Shown in pieces: positions 6,264 to 11,624 of a DNA stretch of 11,624 nucleotides (within the stretch, counting starts at the first letter, position 1; every line of letters begins with the position of its first letter). The position numbers and the translations under genes were made by a program. A model generated the notes under the pieces. It had not been told where the DNA came from and did no database searches. It saw only the letters and a program-made list of their open reading frames with translations. The DNA comes from CAMNAO01 sp045605145. GTDB lineage: Bacteria > Bacillota > Clostridia > Oscillospirales > Oscillospiraceae. The stretch spans positions 1-11,624 of the forward strand of contig JAZUPH010000034.1 of the NCBI GenBank assembly GCA_045605145.1, given 5' to 3'.

Positions 6264-7007
6264 TTACAGGGTGAAGCTGCCGATGTAATTGCGGCCCTCC
6301 ACCGCGGCGGGAGCATCAGCCGTGAAGAAGCGGAAGGTGTCGGGGTTGGTGACATACATATGTGCCAGGGCAATGCCCATGTCGATGCGGTTCATTTTGC
6401 CGAGGCTCAGCCGCTTTAACAGGCGGCGGCTTGTGCAGTGGGCGTGGATCACATCCCCCTCGTGGGTGAAGTACCAGGGCTGGCTGTTCACCGCCGACGG
6501 GGCCAGACGCGCCGCCTCAAGCCGGGGATCTATTTGGTCGGTAATGTCCTCCATCCCGTTGCGGCTAAACTGCTTAAGCTCACTGCGCTTCGGGTCATCG
6601 CTGGGGCCGAAGGCCAGCATTATCACAAACTCAAGCCCCTCGTCAACGTCCGGTTTCTGCCCCTCATCACAGCGGCCAAGACCCACCCAGCAGCAGCCAA
6701 GGCCGAGGCTCTGCACATACAGATCGAACTGCTGATACATGAAGCCCACATTCTCCAGCGCGCCGTCCTTATCCTCGGAATATATGGCAAGATAGTGGGG
6801 CGCGCGCCAGGGCTGGATGGACTTCACCGCCTCCGGTGCAATAAGCTGGTGATGCACACGGATGTCCGGATAAAGCGGGGTGAGATTTGCGGCGAAGGAC
6901 ATAATGCTCTCCATTGTGGCGGCGTCCAGCGGCGTCCGGTCGTAGGAGCGGCTGCTCCTGCGCTTTGTGATGGTGCCGCTCAGTGCGGGGAAGATGCTTT
7001 TATCCAT
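6264..7007 (-). CDS. Nitroreductase-like flavoprotein of the two-lobed TM1586 type
   Basis: Predicted FMN-binding oxidoreductase of 247 aa; substrate unknown. The first lobe carries the KRRSSRSYD entry motif (15-23) usual for nitroreductase FMN binding, then APHYLAIYSE (69-78) and a long helix GFMYQQFDLYVQSLGLGCCWVGLG (88-111). A second nitroreductase-like half follows with ARLAPSAVNSQPWYF (166-180) and NRIDMGIALAHM (206-217). One chain thus appears to carry two halves, as in the putative TM_nitroreductase family (PF14512), instead of forming the usual homodimer. The frame is open up to 7280, but ATG 7007 has AGGAGGT at ideal spacing and the extension crosses the promoter. The gene stands alone, divergent from ychF. 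Confidence 0.85.
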   Translation of the reverse strand: MDKSIFPALSGTITKRRSSRSYDRTPLDAATMESIMSFAANLTPLYPDIRVHHQLIAPEAVKSIQPWRAPHYLAIYSEDKDGALENVGFMYQQFDLYVQSLGLGCCWVGLGRCDEGQKPDVDEGLEFVIMLAFGPSDDPKRSELKQFSRNGMEDITDQIDPRLEAARLAPSAVNSQPWYFTHEGDVIHAHCTSRRLLKRLSLGKMNRIDMGIALAHMYVTNPDTFRFFTADAPAAVEGRNYIGSFTL

Positions 7008-7040
7008 GGCCTTACCTCCTGTAATTTTGAGTTTGGGGGT

Positions 7041-7069
7041 ATTATACCATTTTCTCCGCTTGTTGCCAA
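7041..7069 (-). promoter_or_regulatory. Promoter of the nitroreductase-like gene
   Basis: TTGGCA (7069-7064), a 17-bp spacer and TATAAT (7046-7041) with an upstream TGG making an extended -10. This is one of the strongest-looking promoters in the window. Confidence 0.8.
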
Positions 7070-7086
7070 TAGCGCGGCGGGCGTGC

Positions 7087-7115
7087 TTGTAATTTGGGGC
7101 GGGGTATTGTATAAT
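7087..7115 (+). promoter_or_regulatory. ychF promoter
   Basis: TTGTAA (7087-7092), a 17-bp spacer and TATAAT (7110-7115). It is back-to-back with the nitroreductase promoter, the two -35 boxes being only 17 bp apart. The leader would be about 73 nt. Confidence 0.75.
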
Positions 7116-7194
7116 ATTGATTCGGTAAGGCTGTCCGCCTGCCGCCCAACTGAAGCAAACCGCCCGGCGTGGCCGGGATATGGAGGTAATAAAT

Positions 7195-8289
7195 ATGAAA
7201 CTGGGCATCACCGGTCTTCCCAATGTGGGAAAATCCACACTTTTCAACGCCCTGACCAGCGCCGGCGCAGAGAGCGCCAACTACCCCTTCTGCACTATTG
7301 AGCCCAATGTGGGCGTGGTGGCCGTGCCCGATGAGCGGCTTGACTGGCTGACGGAGCATTACAATCCCAAGAAGCGCACTCCCGCCGTCATCGAATTTGT
7401 TGACATCGCGGGTCTTGTCCGCGGCGCATCAAAGGGTGAGGGCCTGGGCAACAAGTTCCTGTCCCACATCCGCATGACCGACGCGGTTGTCCATGTCGTC
7501 CGCTGCTTTGACGATGAGAACATCATCCATGTTGAGGGCGGCGCCGACCCCCTGCGCGACATTGAGATAATCGACACCGAGCTGATCCTCTCCGACATGG
7601 AGCTGGTGCAGCGCCGCATCGCCCGCGCTGAGAAGGCCGCCAAGGGTGACAAAAAGTATCTTAAAGAGGCGGAGCTTTTCACCCGCCTTTTGGAGCATCT
7701 TAATGAAGGGCTCAGCGCCCGCAGCTTTGACGCCACTGAAGAGGAGGCCGTCCTCATCGCCGAGAGTGAGCTTCTGAGCGCCAAGCCCGTCATCTACGCC
7801 GCAAATCTGGATGAGGACACCTTCACCGGCGGCTACGAGGACAACCCCTATTTCAAGGCCGTCAGCGAATTTGCCGCCAAAGAGAACAGTCAGGTGCTGC
7901 CTATATGCGCCAAGACGGAGGAGGAGCTATCCGTCCTCGACCCGGAGGAGAAGGCAATGTTCCTTGAGGAGCTGGGCATGGAGGAGAGCGGCCTTGACCG
8001 CCTTATCCGCTGCTCCTACGCCCTGCTGGGCTACATCAGCTACCTGACCTGCGGCCCGGACGAGTGCCGCGCGTGGACGATTACCCGGGGCACCAAGGCA
8101 CCCAAGGCCGCCGGCAAGATCCACTCCGACTTTGAGCGGGGCTTCATCCGTGCCGAGTGTGTCAGCTTCGATGCTCTCAAGGAATGCGGCGGCATGACGG
8201 TTGCCAAGGAGAAGGGGCTTATCCGCTCCGAGGGTAAGGAGTATGTCATGCAGGACGGCGATGTTGTCCTGTTCCGCTTCAATGTATGA
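7195..8289 (+). CDS. ychF: Redox-regulated/ribosome-associated ATPase YchF (Obg-family OLA1-like)
   Basis: Obg-related P-loop NTPase that in studied bacteria prefers ATP, binds ribosomes and affects stress responses. The 364-aa product has the family length (363 in E. coli). Walker A is GLPNVGKS (7-14), the G3 motif DIAGL (70-74) is followed by the glycine-rich VRGASKGEGLGNKFL, and the G4 position reads NLDE (204-207) in place of NKxD, as expected for ATP over GTP. A coiled-coil insertion lies near 130-175, and a C-terminal TGS domain (about 280-364) includes AWTITRGTKAPKAAGKIH. An ATG at 7180 is in frame, but the GGAGG at 7182-7186 places the start at 7195. Its last bases overlap the next gene (ATGA). 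Confidence 0.96.
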   Translation: MKLGITGLPNVGKSTLFNALTSAGAESANYPFCTIEPNVGVVAVPDERLDWLTEHYNPKKRTPAVIEFVDIAGLVRGASKGEGLGNKFLSHIRMTDAVVHVVRCFDDENIIHVEGGADPLRDIEIIDTELILSDMELVQRRIARAEKAAKGDKKYLKEAELFTRLLEHLNEGLSARSFDATEEEAVLIAESELLSAKPVIYAANLDEDTFTGGYEDNPYFKAVSEFAAKENSQVLPICAKTEEELSVLDPEEKAMFLEELGMEESGLDRLIRCSYALLGYISYLTCGPDECRAWTITRGTKAPKAAGKIHSDFERGFIRAECVSFDALKECGGMTVAKEKGLIRSEGKEYVMQDGDVVLFRFNV

Positions 8290-9023
8290 CGAAGCGTATT
8301 GAGCTTATTGACGCCCTGCGCGGTCTGGCGGTGTGCCTTATGGTGCTGCACCACCTGATGTACGATCTGGTGGTGTTCCTGGGCGCGCCGGGCTGGCTGT
8401 TTTCCTGCCCGCCCATCGATTTTCTGCACTATGTCTTTGCGGGGCTTTTTATCCTGTTGTGCGGCGTGAGCAGCCGCTTCTCCCGCAGTAATGTTAAGCG
8501 CGGGCTTAAAACGGCTTTGGTGGCGCTGGTCATCACCGCCGTCACCTGCTTTATGGATATGGACATCATCTGGGGCGTGCTGCATCTTCTGGCATTCTGC
8601 ATGCTGACCTACGGTGTGGGCGCGTGGCTCTTTGCCCGCCTGCCGGAAAAGCTGCGCAGCATCCGCCTGCCGAACTGGCTTGTCCCCGCCCTGTGCATTA
8701 TCGGCCTGCTGTGGGCGATATGGGCAACGGGGATTCAGCGGGAGCTGACGGACAGCATCGGCGGCTTTATAATGTGGATACTGGGCCTTGGTACGGGGCC
8801 TTGGCGCAGCAGCGATTATTTCCCCATCCTGCCCTGGGTGTTCGTGTTCCTTTTCGGCACATGGCTGGGCGGCCCCATTAAAGACGGCCGCTTCCCCAAA
8901 TGGTTCTATGAGACCAAGGTGCCCTTTTTTCCCTGGGTGGGGCGCAAATCCCTTCTCATCTATGTCCTGCACCAGCCAGTGCTTTACGGCATCGTGATGG
9001 CCATACGGCATTTTGTTATGTAA
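8286..9023 (+). CDS. DUF1624 / HGSNAT-like membrane acyltransferase
   Basis: Polytopic membrane protein of 245 aa from the family that includes the catalytic domain of heparan-alpha-glucosaminide N-acetyltransferase (DUF1624, PF07786). Members resemble acyltransferase-3 proteins and may acylate sugars or cell-wall glycans; the bacterial substrate is not known. Family features visible are RIELIDALRGLAVCLMVLHH (4-23) with the HH pair, a short loop with GVSSRFSRSNVKRGLK (60-75), GVLHLLAF (97-104), SSDYFPILPW (175-184) and the closing GRKSLLIYVLHQPVLYG (219-235). About seven hydrophobic spans can be counted. The ATG overlaps the ychF stop by four bases with no good ribosome binding site, so translation is probably coupled. 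A terminator follows at 9053. Confidence 0.85.
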   Translation: MTKRIELIDALRGLAVCLMVLHHLMYDLVVFLGAPGWLFSCPPIDFLHYVFAGLFILLCGVSSRFSRSNVKRGLKTALVALVITAVTCFMDMDIIWGVLHLLAFCMLTYGVGAWLFARLPEKLRSIRLPNWLVPALCIIGLLWAIWATGIQRELTDSIGGFIMWILGLGTGPWRSSDYFPILPWVFVFLFGTWLGGPIKDGRFPKWFYETKVPFFPWVGRKSLLIYVLHQPVLYGIVMAIRHFVM

Positions 9024-9052
9024 ACCATGCCTCCGCTTCAAAACCGAAAGAA

Positions 9053-9086
9053 AAATCCTCCCCAACAGGGGAGGATTTATTTCTTT
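9053..9086. terminator. Bidirectional terminator between convergent genes
   Basis: An 11-bp perfect stem (AAATCCTCCCC / GGGGAGGATTT) with an AACA loop. It is followed by ATTTCTTTATT on the plus strand and by TTCTTTC after the stem on the minus strand. It serves the membrane acyltransferase gene and the secreted-protein gene. Confidence 0.9.
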
Positions 9087-9121
9087 ATTCGGTTTAATAT
9101 ATTTGCTGACGCTCTGCCGAC

Positions 9122-9766
9122 TTACCGCACCTTGCTGAAGCTCATGGGGTAGAGCCTGTCGATGTACGCCTGTGGCACGCTATAGAGCTTTGCCAGTGCC
9201 GTGCCGCCGGAGATGATTGTCAGCGTCCCGCCGGACAGGGTGTACAGCTCATACACCGTATCGTCCTTCCTGTCCTTGTACAGGTACAGGCGACCGTCGC
9301 CGGTCTCGAAGCGGCCGCGGCTGTCCACGGCGGTGAGAATGTCACCCACAGTGCCGGGACCCAGATACTCTTCCAAAAGTGCGTCCAGGTCGATGCCGCT
9401 CATGGACAGGAAGGTATCCACACTCATGCCGAAGCTGCCGATGGAAACCTTGTCCTGAATGTACTGCCTGGCCAGCTCTTTTATCTTCGGCTTCACAGCC
9501 TCCAGCGCGGCTTTCACCGAGGCCTCGTCGGCGTATATGTGATAGCTGCCGTCGGTGCCGAACTCGATCACCAGCTTCACCTCAACACTGTCCAGTACGG
9601 CGTATTCGGCAAATTCCGGAGCCTCCTGCGTTATGACGTAGTTGATCGCCGGCGCCAGCTCCAGCTGTGCCGTCCACTGCCCGTGGAGGGCGTACTCATC
9701 CCCAATGCTCACCGATGCCACCAGCGACTGCAGCAAAAGCAGAAATGCGATGATGCGGCTTATCAT
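9122..9766 (-). CDS. Secreted protein of unknown function (214 aa)
   Basis: No family recognised with confidence. The N-terminus has a short basic start and a hydrophobic core (MISRIIAFLLLLQSLVASVS, 1-20), a signal peptide or anchor; there is no lipobox cysteine and the mature part has no cysteine. After it, LHGQWTAQLEL (28-37) and later YLYKDRKDDTVYELYTLSGGTLTIISG (161-187) look like beta strands of a small barrel or lipocalin-like fold. A helical stretch lies near 80-135 (ALEAVKPKIKELARQYIQDK). The ATG at 9766 has AAGGAG seven bases upstream; an in-frame ATG at 9802 lacks one and would put charged residues before the signal. It has its own promoter and shares a terminator with the gene to its left. 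Confidence 0.75.
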   Translation of the reverse strand: MISRIIAFLLLLQSLVASVSIGDEYALHGQWTAQLELAPAINYVITQEAPEFAEYAVLDSVEVKLVIEFGTDGSYHIYADEASVKAALEAVKPKIKELARQYIQDKVSIGSFGMSVDTFLSMSGIDLDALLEEYLGPGTVGDILTAVDSRGRFETGDGRLYLYKDRKDDTVYELYTLSGGTLTIISGGTALAKLYSVPQAYIDRLYPMSFSKVR

Positions 9767-9832
9767 TCGCGCACTCCTTTCCAAAAAGCTGATACTTAAC
9801 AAAAAATGCCGAAAAACACTGTTTCTGAGCTG

Positions 9833-9861
9833 ATTTTAATACAATTTGCCGCCCGCGTCAA
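9833..9861 (-). promoter_or_regulatory. Promoter of the secreted-protein gene
   Basis: TTGACG (9861-9856), a 17-bp spacer and TAAAAT (9838-9833). The leader would be about 60 nt. Confidence 0.75.
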
Positions 9862-9883
9862 GCGCGTTGCCGCTGCGGGGACA

Positions 9884-9914
9884 AAAAAGGGCGCACCGGA
9901 ACACCGGTGCGCCT
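9884..9914 (-). terminator. Terminator of the P-loop protein gene
   Basis: A perfect 10-bp stem (GGCGCACCGG / CCGGTGCGCC) with a four-base loop. On the minus strand it is followed by C and six T. It lies 37 nt past the stop at 9951 and before the next promoter on the same strand. Confidence 0.88.
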
Positions 9915-9950
9915 TGCGCACGATATTATATGCGGATGAGCCGCAGAATC

Positions 9951-10355
9951 TCAGAAATACTTGCGCAGATAGGGTGAAGAATCCTCCGCGTTGGAGTTGA
10001 TGGTCATGGTGAAGCGGATGTTCTCAGCCTCGCCATACTTATCGCACCAGTCAAAGAAAGACTCCATATCGTGGTCATTTACGCCTTTGAGAGCCTTGCT
10101 GATGCCGTCGACAAAGATGTGGGTGATGTCATAGTTGCCGTTGTGCATGCCGCTGATGAAACCCTTGAAATAATCTACGCTGCAGGCCTTGCCCAGCTGG
10201 ATAAGTCTGACGCTGTAATGGATGTCATAAGTCAGGGTGTTGCCAAACTCCAGGCAGACGACATTGCCGGTTTCCTCCGCAGCCGCCTTGTTGACGAGAT
10301 TGATAAGGCTTTTGGTCTTACCTTCACCGTTAAGACCGGGGATTAACTTGAGCAT
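9951..10355 (-). CDS. Small P-loop NTPase-like protein (134 aa)
   Basis: Begins MLKLIPGLNGEGKTKSLINL: Walker A is GLNGEGKT (7-14), at the very N-terminus after one strand. A second strand NVVCLEF (31-37) follows, and a Walker B-like THIFVDGI (78-85, D83). The chain ends soon after, so it holds little more than half of a normal P-loop core. Similar short proteins in Clostridia are, from memory, often labelled hypothetical ATP-binding or wrongly as PilT; no function is known to me. The frame is open to 10427, but ATG 10355 has AAGGAG eight bases upstream and lies after the promoter. It is a single gene between its own promoter and terminator, divergent from the perR-like gene. NTP binding is well supported; hydrolysis and role are not. 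Confidence 0.75.
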   Translation of the reverse strand: MLKLIPGLNGEGKTKSLINLVNKAAAEETGNVVCLEFGNTLTYDIHYSVRLIQLGKACSVDYFKGFISGMHNGNYDITHIFVDGISKALKGVNDHDMESFFDWCDKYGEAENIRFTMTINSNAEDSSPYLRKYF

Positions 10356-10398
10356 AAGAATCGCTCCTTTCGGTGACCCGTTGGGCCTGTTTGAATTT

Positions 10399-10427
10399 AT
10401 TATACCATCAATTTCCCACCGGCACAA
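10399..10427 (-). promoter_or_regulatory. Promoter of the P-loop protein gene
   Basis: TATAAT (10404-10399) preceded by TGG, an extended -10; the -35 (TTGTGC, 10427-10422) is weak at 17-bp spacing. Confidence 0.7.
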
Positions 10428-10504
10428 GCCAAAACGGCAGGATTATTTTATTTAACAATTTCTCAGCACTTTGCAAAAGGACGGGGGACGAATTGTGCGG
10501 CGAT

Positions 10505-10604
10505 GCCTCGCCCCCAAGGGGGAGCCTTTATATGCCTCCCCCATCGGGGGAGGGGGACCGCGCAAAGCGAGGTGGAAGGGGCAAAACCTCCCCCCTCGCA
10601 CCTC
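10505..10604. repeat. GC-rich palindromic intergenic element
   Basis: The 363-nt gap between the P-loop gene and perR contains no gene I can support but holds this block. It carries nested inverted repeats: CCCCC/GGGGG (10511-10522), CCTCCCC/GGGGAGG (10535-10553), and GCGAGG (10567-10572) able to pair with CCTCGC at either 10506-10511 or 10594-10599. The composition is far more G/C-run-rich than its surroundings. It resembles dispersed intergenic repeats of gut Clostridia, but that is recollection and only one copy lies here. The rest of the gap (10430-10500) shows nothing distinct. Confidence 0.5.
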
Positions 10605-10616
10605 CAACTGCGCCCC

Positions 10617-10645
10617 AAAAAATTTTTTCAACTTTTTTTGAAAAA
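10617..10645 (+). promoter_or_regulatory. A/T-tract region upstream of the perR promoter (UP-element-like)
   Basis: Runs of A6, T6, T7 and A5 with an inverted repeat TTTTTCAA / TTGAAAAA end five bases before the -35. The position suits an UP element or intrinsically bent DNA. Function is inference. Confidence 0.45.
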
Positions 10646-10649
10646 CCCC

Positions 10650-10678
10650 TTTACAAACCTGAAAACATCTGCTATATT
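10650..10678 (+). promoter_or_regulatory. perR-like gene promoter
   Basis: TTTACA (10650-10655), a 17-bp spacer and TATATT (10673-10678). Transcription should begin near 10685, at the left edge of the palindrome. Confidence 0.75.
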
Positions 10679-10683
10679 AATGC

Positions 10684-10704
10684 TAACAAGAACGATTCTT
10701 ATTA
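10684..10704. promoter_or_regulatory. 21-bp imperfect palindrome, candidate autoregulatory operator
   Basis: Half-sites TAACAAGAA and TTCTTATTA, complementary at 8 of 9 positions, flank a CGA centre. It covers the predicted transcription start up to the AAGGAGG ribosome binding site (10704-10710). The placement fits repression of its own gene. It is not a canonical PerR box (8 of 14 positions when centred), so the binding protein is uncertain. Confidence 0.55.
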
Positions 10705-10718
10705 AGGAGGTCAACAAA

Positions 10719-11117
10719 ATGCAGCGCCACAGTCAGAAACGTGACGCGATCCTCGCCGCCCTGCGATCAACGGACACACACCCCACCGCACAGGAAGTGT
10801 GGGAGAGTCTGAGGGACACAGCGCCGGGCATCAGTATTTCAACCGTGTACCGCAATATTAATGAGTTTGTCGCCGACGGCTCGGCCATCAGGGTGCCGTC
10901 CAACGACGGGAAGGACCGCTTCGACGGCAACACCGTTCCCCACACCCACTTCGTGTGCAGGCGATGCGGGCGGGTGACGGACATCCGCTACGAATCCGAT
11001 CCTGCCGCCGACCCGCAGATGGACGCGGAGGCTGCCCGCCGCAGCGGATACCGGGTGGAAGGACATGAGCTGACCTTCCGCGGTCTGTGCAGCGACTGCC
11101 TTTTGCAGGAGCAATAA
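10719..11117 (+). CDS. perR: Fur-family peroxide-sensing repressor, PerR-like
   Basis: 132-aa metal-dependent repressor. An N-terminal winged helix (about 5-60, with ISISTVYRNINEF) is followed by a dimerisation domain. Both structural zinc pairs are present (CRRC, 80-83, and CSDC near the end). The five regulatory-metal ligands of B. subtilis PerR all have counterparts: H21 (H37), D69 (D85), H75 and H77 (H91, H93) and D88 (D104). The RFDGN..PHTH and RVTD contexts also favour PerR over Fur or Zur. It is slightly short at the N-terminus (132 against 145). The frame is open back to 10503, but ATG 10719 follows AAGGAGG. The reverse rubrerythrin gene 87 nt downstream is a classic PerR target in Clostridia. 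Fur-family membership is certain; the PerR subtype is likely. Confidence 0.9.
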   Translation: MQRHSQKRDAILAALRSTDTHPTAQEVWESLRDTAPGISISTVYRNINEFVADGSAIRVPSNDGKDRFDGNTVPHTHFVCRRCGRVTDIRYESDPAADPQMDAEAARRSGYRVEGHELTFRGLCSDCLLQEQ

Positions 11118-11172
11118 TAAAGTATCCCCGCCGCGGCAAGGCCGCGTATAACATATAAAACTATAAAAACTA

Positions 11173-11187
11173 TTAAAATAATTATCA
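11173..11187. promoter_or_regulatory. PerR/Fur-box-like site before the rubrerythrin gene
   Basis: TTAAAATAATTATCA matches the PerR box TTATAATnATTATAA at 12 of 14 defined positions, and the 7-1-7 Fur box TGATAATnATTATCA equally well. It ends four bases before the GGAGG (11192-11196). The surrounding stretch (11150-11190) is very A/T-rich, which raises the chance of a fortuitous match. A GC hairpin at 11131-11145 (CGCGGC/GCCGCG, no T run) separates it from perR, so I cannot tell whether the two genes are co-transcribed. Confidence 0.6.
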
Positions 11188-11204
11188 AAATGGAGGAAAA
11201 TCTA

Positions 11205-11624
11205 ATGAAAAAGTTTGTTTGCAGTGTTTGTGGTTATGTCCATACCGCCGAGGAGCTCGATGCCGATTTCCGCTGCCCCGTATGTAAGGTCCCTGCTTCC
11301 AAGTTCAACGAGGTCAAGGGTGAGATGCAGCTGGCAGCCGAGCATGAGTACGGCGTCTACGCCAAGACCGTTAAGAACAACCCCGACATCAGCGCCGAGG
11401 ACAAGCAGTACATCTTTGAGCAGCTGAAGGCCAACTTTGAAGGCGAGTGCAGCGAAGTCGGCATGTACCTGTGCATGGCCCGCATCGCCCATCGTGAGGG
11501 TTATCCTGAGATCGGCCTGTACTGGGAGAAGGCCGCCTGGGAAGAGGCAGAGCATGCTTCCAAGTTCGCAGAGCTTCTGGGTGAGGATCTTGAGCCCAAC
11601 ATGAAGGCCACCACCAAGGACAAC
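11205..11624 (+). CDS. Reverse rubrerythrin (rubredoxin-first), 3' end outside the window
   Basis: Peroxide-reducing non-haem iron protein of anaerobes, fed electrons from NADH through rubredoxin-type partners. The 140 visible residues begin with a rubredoxin domain (MKKFVCSVCGYVHTAEE; Cys 6, 9, 24 and 27 as the FeS4 ligands). A ferritin-like diiron domain follows, with its first helix ligand in FEGECSEVGMY (E81) and EEAEHASKFAELLGE holding an ExxH pair (E114, H117). In ordinary rubrerythrin the rubredoxin domain is C-terminal, so the order here marks the reverse type studied in Clostridium acetobutylicum, a PerR-regulated protein there. The ATG is preceded by GGAGG at good spacing. The second half of the four-helix bundle lies beyond the window edge; no stop is seen. 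Confidence 0.93.
   Translation, partial: MKKFVCSVCGYVHTAEELDADFRCPVCKVPASKFNEVKGEMQLAAEHEYGVYAKTVKNNPDISAEDKQYIFEQLKANFEGECSEVGMYLCMARIAHREGYPEIGLYWEKAAWEEAEHASKFAELLGEDLEPNMKATTKDN

Noticed and set aside
7008..7280. N-terminal extension of the nitroreductase-like protein to an upstream start
   Set aside because: The extension crosses the TTGGCA-N17-TATAAT promoter, two promoters in fact, and overlaps ychF; ATG 7007 has an ideal AGGAGGT.
8040..9065. 341-codon minus-strand open frame opposite ychF end and the membrane acyltransferase
   Set aside because: It covers two well-identified genes in antisense and starts inside their terminator; the H/Q/A/R-rich product looks like a reverse-strand artefact.
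10505..10604. CRISPR-like or transposon reading of the GC-rich block
   Set aside because: There are no regularly spaced identical repeats, no terminal inverted repeat with target duplication that I can see, and no transposase.
10503..10718. Upstream start for the perR-like gene
   Set aside because: The frame runs through the GC-rich repeat, A/T tracts and promoter; the protein aligns with PerR only from ATG 10719.

Overview
The window looks like chromosomal DNA of a GC-rich, strictly anaerobic Clostridia-type Firmicute. An Oscillospiraceae/Ruminococcaceae gut bacterium is my guess, but the family is inference. Supporting signs are strong AGGAGG-type ribosome binding sites, near-consensus sigma-A promoters with 17-bp spacers, a PyrR-type attenuator, the PlsY acyltransferase, and a PerR-like regulator next to a rubredoxin-first (reverse) rubrerythrin. 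I see no tRNA, rRNA, CRISPR array, transposase or integrase. Most of the window is core metabolism, with one small accessory-looking module.

Layout. Positions 198-4812 on the minus strand hold a pyrimidine operon. A promoter at 4812-4784 is followed by a leader with a PyrR-binding hairpin (4772-4741) and an intrinsic terminator (4693-4661), then pyrC (dihydroorotase) and carB (carbamoyl-phosphate synthase large subunit). No carA lies between or just after them. Several inverted repeats follow carB at the window edge (29-190). Divergently, plsY (4966-5589, +) has its own promoter.

Positions 5614-6186 hold a compact module: a 58-aa Arc-like ribbon-helix-helix protein (minus; 5854-5678) divergent from a 60-aa helical protein (plus; 5971-6153). 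Between them is an operator-like region with direct and inverted repeats. The module is bracketed by two 41-bp copies of one bidirectional terminator (39 of 41 positions identical), each at a convergent gene junction. This is the most unusual part of the window.

A two-lobed nitroreductase-like flavoprotein (7007-6264, minus) and ychF (7195-8289, plus) leave from back-to-back promoters. ychF overlaps by ATGA with a DUF1624/HGSNAT-like membrane acyltransferase (8286-9023). A shared terminator (9053-9086) separates it from a secreted protein of unknown function (9766-9122, minus), preceded by a 134-aa P-loop protein (10355-9951, minus) with its own promoter and terminator.

The right end is an oxidative-stress unit. 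A GC-rich palindromic repeat (10505-10604) and A/T tracts lie upstream of a perR-like gene (10719-11117), whose promoter is overlapped downstream by a 21-bp imperfect palindrome. A reverse rubrerythrin (11205 to the window end, incomplete) follows, with a PerR/Fur-box-like site just before its ribosome binding site. PerR repression of a peroxide-reducing rubrerythrin is the simplest reading.
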